From Azolla pinnata (taxonomy: Eukaryota > Streptophyta > Polypodiopsida > Salviniales > Salviniaceae): a DNA stretch of 39,116 nucleotides. The position numbers were made by a program, and so were the translations under genes. Position 1 is the first letter of the stretch, and each line of letters begins with the position of its first letter. The stretch lies in contig JBBBWG010031876.1 of the NCBI GenBank assembly GCA_037176905.1, forward strand, positions 1 through 39,116, given 5' to 3'. A model generated the notes under the pieces. It was given only the letters and a program-made list of their open reading frames with translations, did not search any database and was not told the DNA's origin. Shown here one piece after another: positions 1 to 10,200 of the stretch.

Positions 1-1890
1 TGCTGATGGTGGTGCTGGTGAGGATGATGATGATGATGAAGAGGAGTATGAGGAGCTGCTGCTGCCATTGCCGGCGCCGCCAACCGCATTCCCCTCCTCC
101 TCCTCCTCCTCCGCCATTGCCAGCCCTTCTCCTCCTCGCCCCTCTTCTTCCGAATTGCCCGAAGAATTCGGAGAAGAAGAGGAAGAAGAGGTGGAGGAGG
201 AGAAGGAAGGGGACTCCTCGAGCGTCACCACGACAGCCTGCAGCTGCTCGGTGCACTCATCGTTCCGGGCATCTTCTCCTTCGTCTTCGTCTTCGTCATC
301 GAGGCCGAGGCCGAGGGCGCGCGCGCAATTCTCGCGCGTGAACGTGACGTGGTACACGCTGTTCCCGAACACAACGTCGGCGTCATCGTCGGCGTCGCCA
401 TCGTCATTGCCGTCGCCATCGCCATCGCCATCGCCGTCGCCGTCGCCGTCGCCATCGGCGTCGCCATTGCCGTCGCCGTCATCATTGCCGTCGCCATCGC
501 CATCGCCATCGTCATCGCCGTCGCCGTCGCCATCGACACCGTCGCTGTCGTCGTCGTCGTCGTCGTCGCCCCACGAGAAGTCGTGGTCGTCGTCGATCTC
601 GTCGTAGGAGGCAGCGCGTGCGGCCGGCCGGCCGCCGCCCTCCTCCTTTTGCTTTTCCGCCTTCTCCGCCTTTTCCGCCGCCGCCCGGCGCAGCCTGCGC
701 GCGATCGCGGCCGCGTCGGGGATCGTGCCGATGAACAAGCCGCCCGGCCGCAGCAGCTGCGCCACGTTGCGCACCGTCCCCCGCGCCCGCTCCTCGCAAG
801 ACCACGCGTAGTGGAGCGCAAACTGGCAGCTCACCACATCAAACAGCTCCTTCTCCGCCTCCTCCCCCTCCTCCCCCTCCTCATCATCATCATAATCATC
901 ACCACCATCATCATCATCTCCTTCATCTCCTCTTCCCTCCTCCTCCTCCTCCTCCTCCTCCGCTGTTAATTCATCTTCCTCCTCCTCCTCCGCAACCGGC
1001 TGCTCTACTTTGTGGCCATGGTGATGGTGATCCTGGAGATGCAGGCGGCGGCGGCGGCGCAGCAGGGCCGGCAGCTCCCCCGCGAAGGCGTCCCCGCACA
1101 CGAACCTGGCCTCGAAGCGGCAGCCCGCCGCCTGGTGCCGGCGGCACGCCGCGTCCAGCAGCCCCGCCACCATGTCCACGCCCACGTACCTCCTCGCCCC
1201 CGCCTTCTCCCACTTGCGCAGGTCGCCGCCCTTCCCGCACGCCACGTCCAGCACCTCCTCCCCGCCCCTCGCGTGCTTCCGGATCAGCTGCCACGTGATC
1301 CACCCGTGCACCCGCTTCAGGTTCGCGATCGGGCTTCCGCCGCCGCCGCCGCCGCCGCCGCTCGCCGGACCCGCCGCCGGCGAGGCTGACGGCGATGGCG
1401 ATGCCAGTAATGGCTCCATTGCAGTCGCGCCCATGATTGGGCACATGTCCTCTTCAACCTTCTGCTGCTGCTGCTTCTTCTCCGCTGCCGCCGGCGGCGG
1501 CGGCGGCGGCGGCGAAGGGAACAGCGGCGATAACAGCCCTGGCGATGATGGCGACGACATTGGTGACGAGAACGATGAGGACCACGAGAAGGACGACGAT
1601 GAGAAGGAGGAGGCGGCGGAGGAGGAGGCGGAGGTGGAGGAGGCGGCGGAGTTGGCTACGGTGGCGGCGGCGCTGCTGCTGCTGTGCGCTCGAATCTGCA
1701 GATGAGGAAGATTATGACTCCGAGCATGATGAGGAGGAGGATTCAAGCCCAAGATTTCCAGGCCCTTGTCGGCGGTGGGGTCGATCTTGAGCAGGCTGCG
1801 GGCCTCGTAATGCTGCAGGATGAGGCGCTGGGCGGGCTGCATCGGGCGGCGGGCGGGCTTCTTCACCTTGGACGAGGGGGACGGGGCCAT
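1..1890 (-). CDS. mRNA cap guanine-N7 methyltransferase (3' part beyond the left edge)
   Basis: The frame stays open from ATG at 1890 down to base 1 (630 codons, no stop, no intron needed). Around 1330-1190 it encodes the SAM-binding block VLDVACGKGGDLRKW followed by YVGVDM, and near 840-720 FDVVSCQFALHYAW, LLRPGGLFIGTIPDA. A further block, FGNSVYHVTF, lies near 375-345. These are the conserved blocks of eukaryotic cap N7-methyltransferases, which methylate the capping guanine of nascent mRNA in the nucleus using S-adenosylmethionine. The family is normally about 350-480 aa. This copy has a Ser/Pro-rich N-terminal segment, an acidic/His insert (about 1060-845) and a roughly 110-residue Asp/Gly insert (about 715-380). 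The sequence towards base 1 is Ser/Glu-rich low complexity and the C-terminal catalytic part is not in the window. Lack of introns could mean a retrocopy, but the frame is intact. It is divergent from the HMA gene across a 755-bp spacer. Upstream in-frame starts were not found; ATG 1890 is the first. Confidence 0.85.
   Translation of the reverse strand, partial: MAPSPSSKVKKPARRPMQPAQRLILQHYEARSLLKIDPTADKGLEILGLNPPPHHARSHNLPHLQIRAHSSSSAAATVANSAASSTSASSSAASSFSSSSFSWSSSFSSPMSSPSSPGLLSPLFPSPPPPPPPAAAEKKQQQQKVEEDMCPIMGATAMEPLLASPSPSASPAAGPASGGGGGGGGSPIANLKRVHGWITWQLIRKHARGGEEVLDVACGKGGDLRKWEKAGARRYVGVDMVAGLLDAACRRHQAAGCRFEARFVCGDAFAGELPALLRRRRRLHLQDHHHHGHKVEQPVAEEEEEDELTAEEEEEEEEGRGDEGDDDDGGDDYDDDEEGEEGEEAEKELFDVVSCQFALHYAWSCEERARGTVRNVAQLLRPGGLFIGTIPDAAAIARRLRRAAAEKAEKAEKQKEEGGGRPAARAASYDEIDDDHDFSWGDDDDDDDSDGVDGDGDGDDDGDGDGDGNDDGDGNGDADGDGDGDGDGDGDGDGNDDGDADDDADVVFGNSVYHVTFTRENCARALGLGLDDEDEDEGEDARNDECTEQLQAVVVTLEESPSFSSSTSSSSSSPNSSGNSEEEGRGGEGLAMAEEEEEEGNAVGGAGNGSSSSSYSSSSSSSSSPAPPSA
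380..560 (-). repeat. Hexanucleotide-type repeat encoding an Asp/Gly tract
   Basis: On the + strand this is a degenerate (GCCATC/GCCGTC)n run. In the methyltransferase frame on the - strand it reads GATGGC/GACGGC, that is alternating Asp and Gly with a few Asn/Ala. It lies inside the catalytic domain, between the GTIPDA and FGNSVYH blocks, and its length keeps the frame open. Confidence 0.85.
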
Positions 1891-2265
1891 GGCAGGAGAT
1901 GGAGGGGGAGGAGGCGGAATTCGAATTCAGGGAAGAAGCGCAGCAGGTTGATGCAAGGTGGCGGAGGAGCAGGAGATCATGCTGCCGCTGCTGCTGTCGT
2001 TGCTGCTGGTGGGCGGATCATATGCATTCATGGAAGGAGGGAGATGGCGATGGCGATGGCGGTGGCGGTGGCGATGGCGGTGGCGATGGCGGCGGAGAGC
2101 TTCTAATACTGCAGCTGCAGCAGCCGCAGAAGAAGAAGAAGAAGAAGAAGAAGGGCGCCTGGCGATGGCGGCGCTGAGCGCCTTCCGGTTTTTATCTGCG
2201 GAGACTGTGATTATTCTGTCTGTGGCAAACGGAACGAGATCGATCGCCCACTTTCAATGGAGCCT

Positions 2266-2356
2266 GTCGTCCGTCCGTCCGTCCGTCCGTCAGTCCGTCC
2301 GTCCGTCCGTCAGTCCGTCCGTCAGTCCAGGGCTGCCGTCCGTCAGTCGTCCGTCA
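2266..2356. repeat. GTCC tetranucleotide array
   Basis: Tandem GTCC units are interrupted at intervals by GTCAGTCC variants. The array sits just upstream of the TATA-like element of the HMA gene. Confidence 0.9.
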
Positions 2357-2527
2357 GCCCGCCCCTCTCCCGTCTTTAAATACCGACCGTCGTTCTTCTT
2401 TCGTCTTCGTCTTTGTTCAAAAAAATTCAAGTAAATGAAGAAATAAAACAGAACACGGGAATAATGAATTCTTCCTGCTATTTATTATTATTTATTCCTT
2501 TTTTTCTTCCGTCTCGGACGGTGTGAA

Positions 2528-2575
2528 GGGGGGGGGGGGGGGGGGGGGAGGGGGGGTCCCCCCCCCCCCCCCCCC
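2528..2575. repeat. Poly-G / poly-C foldback
   Basis: A run of 21 G, one A, 7 G, one T and 18 C lie back to back. The two halves are complementary and can fold into a G:C hairpin; the G-runs alone could form quadruplexes. The tract lies 70 bp before the proposed HMA start codon. Such runs are also prone to sequencing and assembly error. Confidence 0.9.
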
Positions 2576-2645
2576 GAAACTCCTGATTTCTGTTTGTTTT
2601 TCTCCCTCCACCGCTGAATCGTCACAAAAACTCGCCATCGGAGCT

Positions 2646-5600
2646 ATGGAATCGTTCCACAAATCCCCGCAGGTGCGTGATCTTCTTCTACTTCTTGTTC
2701 TCCTTCTTCTTCTGCTTTCTATCACTGTTTTTTGTTCTCTCCATGGATTCATCCTACTTCTTCCTTTGCTTCCCTATATTCTTCTCACCATTATCATAAT
2801 TATCGTCGTTCTATCCTCCCTCAACTATCGGATCTTCTCGTCATTGTTTTACCCGGCCTGCCTTCACTCCACATTGTAATCTAAAACTTTTTCCTGCACC
2901 AACTCGAAATGCACTCTTTCTTCTCCCTCTGCTTCTCAGTTGTTCGCTTTCTTTCTTTAGTTTTCATCACTACTAGGGATTAATACACTTTCAAAATTTT
3001 AAGCTTTCCGTCTTCTATTTACGTTCTAGAACTTCTCCTCCTCCTCATTCAACATTGTTTAGGCTCTCTTCTTTTTAACCTGATCAGTATTTTTATGCTA
3101 TTTCTTTCCCTTCTCTTCGTCATTTTATATCTTTTATTTTATTTCACCGACAAAACAAAAATTTCTCCCGCTCCTCTTCGGTATTTGCTCGTATAGCTGT
3201 TTGCACACCATTTCCCACGATTTACATCGTTGCCTTTTTTAATTGATGAAATGCCTAATCTCTTCCTTATAATTGCACTGTTCTTTTTCTCTGCATTCGA
3301 AAATTAATGCCGTTTTCTACTATATATATATATATATGCAGTTTTCTTACCTGTAGCTGGTAATTTCAAATTTGTATTATGTGCTTTGATTCCATGTCCA
3401 CATGAGCTGAATATACATCAGTATACACAATAAAGAAGGCAAACTGAATGGACCATAAATTTGTACCGTATGATTAGTGCCAAACGACATTAACTTGAGG
3501 CAAAACTGAAAGATCGTTTCTTGTAAACAATGAAAGGTTCTATCAAACGAGGGAAGGCTCTAAAGCAATCTAATTTTAGCATTGGGCAGAAAAACAATGA
3601 TAATGACATCCCTCAGTACTCACTCATGGCAGCTCTTGAGTATTAGACGTTAATATAAGTTCCTTTTGTTTTTTCTTTCTTCTCCACTGGTTGAGTTATA
3701 GGATTGTAATTATTTGATCGTATAGTACCTGCAATTCAGATGCCAACTTCCCTTTTCTCAAAATTTGAAAAATATTTTGGTTCCCTGGTACAAATGTAAT
3801 TGCATACATATACTTATTGATCTGGACTCGTTTTTTCATGTGTGTGTTGGTTTCTGGTTACAAGGTCTTTCAATCAATATGTCGGTTTATGAATTTTGTA
3901 ATATAATGACTCTCCTGATCAATTCGAACTTCCTCAGATCTTTGTCATGGGAATTGTTGATCGGTACATGCATACATAAACCTTTCTAAGAGACAGTTGC
4001 TGTAGTCTTGTAGATATGGGTTACTTTCACGCAGTTGAACAAATTTTGTATTGCATCTTGATAAAACATCTGATCTTCAGGTATGTTAATGACTTCCTGC
4101 AGGATCAAGGATCAGCTTCTACGAAGCACAAAGAATCAAATCATTTACTTATCCGTCAAGGAAACAAGTTTTCATATGTTCTTGTTCCTTCACAGTTTTC
4201 ATCTAATTCAGAGAATGAACTTGAGCTCTGCTTTACCAATCATAATAACACTAAATGGGATCCTACACTAGAGAAATGTTGTCTACGGGAGGTTGATCAT
4301 GTCCATGCTCACGTTCACAATGGCGACTCTGTAGAAGACATTCTTTTGGAAGAGGTAATTACAACGTATTGCACTGTCCAAAGTATAATTATGTACAGGA
4401 ATTAACTTGCTTCAGTCTCATAACTGTGTTTACAATCCTAACTCGAATGAAAGTATTCCTTTGGACCATCTAACAACTTGAATTATGTCTATATGTACCA
4501 AGTTTGTAGAAGAATTAACATTTATCTCATATAAGAGCTCCCTCTTAGAGGGAAATTCTAATTTTTCAAATCCTTGGCTTGTGCAAAATGGAGAAGATTG
4601 TCAATGTGTGCATGGTCTCAAAGTTCCAAAGCTCAAAACGGCATTTTGAACATTAAGCAGGATATTGAACCGATTTATTTCTGATTGAATCCATGGTAGT
4701 GAATATTAATGATAATGCAAAATGTTTAGGTAGTGAATGGAGAGAATTCTAAGTTGCTATGTATGCACAATAACTTGTGGGACATGTAAAGTATCTTACG
4801 CCCAATATCTCAATGTATTTTCTATCTCATTCTTCTGTATTCTTTTGATGGTGCAGTGTATGGATGGATCAGGATGCACTCTACCTTTTCCATTCGATTT
4901 CTCAAGCTCTTTCTCAAAAGTTCTATCAGATGACATTGATAAACATCATGAACATAGTGATATTGGTCATCATGAGCATCAGGAAGAATGTGACCACGAA
5001 CAAATTCTCCATCGAGATCATTTGGACTGTCTAATGCCCACGAGTGATGGTTCTTTTGTGTTGACACATGGACATGTAGGTAACGGTAAAGCTCATGAGC
5101 ATGGTCGTCTCATAAAAGTTGGAGAATCTCAGGGGAGATCAGGAAATAACTCTAAACGTTTCTTTGATCTATTTCAATATCAATGTCCACATAACAGCAG
5201 CAGCAATGTTAATAAAGATGGCTTAATACATAGGACTTCTGCAGCTGCCTTTGCAAAATGTTTACATTGTAGCGGTGCTCCTGAAATTTTAGAGCTATCT
5301 GAAATAGCAAAACCTCTTTTGGTTGAAGAACAAGTTATAATACCCATAGATAATTGTGGAATAGAATCAATAAAATGGGAGAAAACCGTCATAGATGTTC
5401 TAGGAATTTGTTGTCCAGCAGAAGCTCCTCTAGTAAAGAAGCTTCTGGAACCTATACCTGGAGTTCAAGAAGTTTCAGTGAATGTTGCTACGAAGACAGT
5501 GACGGTGCATCATGATCCAATAGCAGTACCACCTTTGAGACTAGGTATGACTTACCGTGTTTTCTCCATTATCCTAAGCTTTCTTCAATTTTATGATAAT

Positions 5601-7238
5601 ACGAGTAAAAAACAAAAATACTCTGAAGTTCTAAAAAACTGGTTTACCCTAACAGATTAGTGATGTTCTGCTAAATACCCAACAAAGTAGCAGTATTTAG
5701 TTATTCTCCTTATTAATGTTGGATCTGAAGCAACATTATTGCTGTACAGTGAAAGTATTAAATAGTGCACAACTGGACGCCAGCATTCATGTCTCTGGAG
5801 AGTGGAAAGCAGGACACAGATGGCCATCACCATATACAATTGCTTCGGGAGTATTATTAACCATAGCATTTTTCTCTTATATATATCATCCCCTGAAATG
5901 GGTAGCTCTTGGAGCTGTAGCAGTAGGCATACCACCTATATTAATGAAGAGTTTCATATCCTTGCGACGATGTATGCTAGATATAAACATTCTGATGATC
6001 ATAGCAGGCAAGTGATGTTTTTTGTACATCAATAAGATATTCCACCATATTGAATGCTATTTAATCATGGTAGTCTCATATATATTTACCTTGCATCAAT
6101 ACAGTGGGTGGTGCCATTGCTCTCGGTGATTACTTGGAAGGGGGTGCAATTGTATTTCTTTTTACGGTTGCAGAATGGCTGGAGTCAAGGTCTAGTGATA
6201 AGGTATTATATTGCATAGCAGGCAATCTGCACATAACTTGGTATCCATTTCATCACCTATTCAAACTTTTTGCTGTGGTAAGAGCTAATCTGGAATATGG
6301 GAATGGAGAAATATCACAGAACTAGTGTAATAGAAAGTGGTTTAAGCTCGCATATGAGCACACCATTGTACTGATCACGTAGACACCTGCATGCTCCGGT
6401 TCTAAACAACGATACGAGGATTCTAATAGGAAAGGTCATGGAGACTTTACATGCTAGGTATGAGAGAGAAGTTAATTACATAAGCTCATGTACATTGATG
6501 CTAGTCAACAATGTGCAATTCATAGTGAGTGTTGATGAGGCTTTGTCTGAAAATAACTGATGTGCTTATTGACTATTAAGGGTTGAGTGTGTATCATGAA
6601 AATGAAAACTTATTACAGGCGCGGGTCGCAATATCTTCGGTGGCAAAACTGGCTCCTCAGGATGCAGTTCTTGCCAATAATGGGCTAAGGATTCCTGTAG
6701 CTGAGATCAAAGTTGGGACAAGGATTGTGGTTAAAGCTGGAGAATCCATACCCATCGATGGTATTGTTGCCTCGGGGAGGAGCACAGTTGATGAGAGCAG
6801 TTTAACTGGTGAATCATCTCCTATAGAGAAAGAGGTGGGAGCGCAAGTTTGGGCAGGCACGATTAATGTGACAGGTAAATAATTTTGTCTCTAGAGTATC
6901 ACATACTGCATTTGGATGCATGTAATCTTCTCCTTTCATGTTAGGATATTTGAGGCAATACATGATTAGGATATGATGAACTCCTTGTCCTGCCCCTTTT
7001 CAGGATACGTATGTGTGGAAACATCTGCCTTGGCTGAGGACTCTGCGGTGGCAAGGATGATAAGACTTGTTGAAGATTCTCAAACTCAACGATCTCATAT
7101 GGAGCAGCTTGTGGAAAAGTGTGCCAAAGTTTACACTCCTGGTAAATATTTCACTATTCAAGAATTTGAAATATGTATTTGATAATTGCTCTGTAAAGGC
7201 ATAATTGTGGTTTTTGTTCAATTATTTTTGGTGTAGGT

Positions 7239-7286
<48 letters not shown>

Positions 7287-10200
7287 ATCCAAAACTTATC
7301 TGTATTTCCTGGAACCCCTCCCTACATCCCATCGAGTATCTCTTGACCTACGGTTGGCAAAACAACCCGATCCCTTGGCTTTGCGTGAGTAGGATTTTTC
7401 AGCCATATCTCGTAATTGGAGAAGCGAGGTCCATGAAAATACATATCACTAAGCCAGATGAAAATAACACCTACTTGAGCGAAATGAGCACTAAATATTT
7501 CATGGGGTATATCTTCCAAATCATTGATATGACTATCAAAATTGTGAGCATCAGCATGTAGATATCAAATCCATGTGGTGGCGTTGGGAACCTTAGCCAA
7601 AACCTTGGAAAAATGTCCAGGTTGAGCCCACTTCTCAAAAGAAGTTTTCACGGATCCTTTTCCACCATAATCTTGACTTGTGGTTCTGCTGAACAAATAG
7701 TCAGCGAGACTCTTCTCTCTTCATATGAGGGATAACAGCGATCTAGCAACATGAAGTATTTTATTTCAAATAACTTACAGTATGACTCAATTAGCAACCG
7801 GTGCATTTTTCTCTTTCTTTTTGAATTTGGAGCTGGATTGACTGCAATGGAAGACTCATCTGGAGCAGGCGTTTGATTATATTATTATCCAATGTATTAG
7901 CACCTCGTGGAGTTCGCCAAATTCCGCACTGTTCTTTTAGTCCCTTTTTCTAGTCCGGCAAGGGCTTGGGTTACTCACGCAACCAGTTAAGTTCCAGTTA
8001 GCTTTTTGGCTGTCCTACTTAGTCTAGTGATTGTGCTTCTTTCACCTTTTTAGTGGAGAAGAACGTCCAGTGATCTTCAACCAATTCTGCTCTACAATGA
8101 ATTGCCAGGAGAAAGTACTACGGCTTGTCTCCGATAATCAGCAGCTTGATGAAACCAAGCTGCTGAATTTTCTGAGTCTCCCTCCTGAATTGGTTTTCCC
8201 CTTTGTCAGGATGGATGCGTATCATCTTCAGAATCGAACTAGAGAGTTTCCTACCTCATACGGCTTGAATAACTACCTTTCCCAAGCAATTACCCGTAGG
8301 GAAAAATAGTAAACTATTTCAAAATTCGTAGCTGTAGTCATCGATGGGGGTTTCCGACTATACCTCTTTCAGGATATAGTCTTCTCTCTCTCTCTCTCTC
8401 TCGATACACACACGCATCCCTCTTCTAAGGCTAATTATCCTACTCAATATGCATCCATTCAGATAGATTGGTCCTTTGGGATTTGGTATCACACCGTAAT
8501 CTCTTACCACTAAATTCTCAATCGACCCTACTACAGAGACAGATAGTGTAACTTCTCGATTAGACCAAGTTCATTGCATCGACCCATATTTCAATCGTGA
8601 ATTTTACATGCTGAATCGTTTGGTTCAATCAATTACCTATGTGAACTCTGGGCTATACCATTCTCTCAAACTTATTCTCACAGCTTGCAACAACTCGCGT
8701 TCAGATTGATCAGAAGTATTCTTGTGGGGGACGTTTTTTTATGGTTGAATTGCTATGAACCAAAGGTATAGATAATTGTGTATGGTGACAGATCACCAAT
8801 ATGTAACTATTAAGAGCTCGTGGCAGAAACGAATTCTGCTCCAATGCCTGGAAGTAGCATTCCAATGCTTTTGCATGTTTACTAGTATGAATAGGAACTA
8901 TAGTATGAAGTATGTAACTCCGATTGTAAGAATCAATCTCTAAATGCATAGCTTTATAGTAGTCATCTTTGTGATTTTATGATCAATTAGATGAAAATTG
9001 TCTAAGAACTTACTGGAATATTGTGTAAACTTCAATTGCCATATTTTCTGTTCATTTTTGTAGCTGTAGTGATTGTTGCTGTAGCAGTTGCCATTGTTCC
9101 ATTGATTGCCCATGCACATGGTATAAAGCACTGGCTGTATTTAGCACTTGTCCTTCTGGTGATTGCTTGTCCTTGTGCATTGGTCATCTCTACCCCTATT
9201 GCAACCACATGTGCCATTGCTCAAGCGGCTAGGACAGGGCTCATTATTAAAGGTGGAAAACACTTGGAAGCTCTTGGAAAAATCAAAGTCCTCGCTATGG
9301 ATAAGACAGGCACTCTAACTGAAGGTTTTTTTCAAGTGATAGAAATGCAACCGTTGAATGATAGAGTGGATACACAGAAACTCTTACACTGGTAAATATT
9401 ATACTTCAATTATAATAGAGTGGTTGCTTTCCCAATACTTATAATTTTGACTATTGTTAAGTTCTCCTTATCAACAGCATAATGCAAAATTTTGAAAATG
9501 TTTGTTTCTGGAATTTTCTATTTGAATAAATTACATTGATAAGATTAATATCGACGCTCTTTCCAGGATTTCATCCATAGAAAGCAAATCAAGCCATCCT
9601 ATGGCATCGGCTATTGTAGAGTATGCAAGGAGGCATGGAGCCGAACCAAATGGTGAGGTAGTAGATTTCACAATACTAGTAGGAGAGGGTGTGAGTGGTA
9701 AGGTGGATGGATATGAAATTTGTATTGGGAATGAGCGTATGGCTGACAGGTTGCAATGGACAGAAGGTAATAGATCATCTGAATTCATGTGTTCATTTAA
9801 GATTTTCTTTTAATAAAACAGTACGAATTGAAATAATTTTTTTTTGTTTTGGCTGCATACATAGCTGAGATTGGTTATTCTACTCTGCTGGATAGCTGGA
9901 GAATCCAGGGTTTAACAATCTCTTGGGTTAGCGTGGATGGTATACCTCAGCTAATCTTCAGTGCTGGCGATCAGATACGAGAGGAAACTGTTGAAGCTGC
10001 GAAAAGCATAAGGGTATGAATCTTGACCTTACAGAGAACAGCAAGGGTGAAGTGTACTATTCTGTTACTATTGTTGTTTAGACCATACAGAAGTTGATAA
10101 TTTTGACTATCTGTATCTTCCTAGAGATATATATTTGTGTATTCTTGGGGAATGAAACATGGTTTCTGGCTGGCTGTAGGTAGGTATTGCTTGAATTAAA

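Larger units (their letters stand above)
1891..2645. promoter_or_regulatory. Shared divergent promoter region between the cap methyltransferase and the HMA ATPase genes
   Basis: This 755-bp spacer separates the start codons of two divergent genes, so it must hold the 5' leaders and promoters of both. It contains a GGCGAT/GGCGGT repeat (about 2042-2096), a GAA run (about 2128-2152), the GTCC array and the poly-G/poly-C foldback listed separately. A TATA-like TTTAAATA lies at 2375-2382, about 265 bp before the ATPase ATG. The boundary between the two promoters is not visible. Confidence 0.5.

Noticed and set aside
349..969. 206-codon + strand frame rich in Val/Ala/Ile
   Set aside because: It is the antisense of the Asp/Gly repeat of the cap methyltransferase; composition is a by-product of the hexanucleotide repeat.
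7205..7561. 118-codon + strand frame in the large HMA intron
   Set aside because: It runs through an ATCT microsatellite and the antisense of the psaA relic.
8031..8309. 92-codon + strand frame resembling a small protein
   Set aside because: The opposite strand matches ycf3 exon 3 and group II intron remnants, so this frame is an antisense coincidence.
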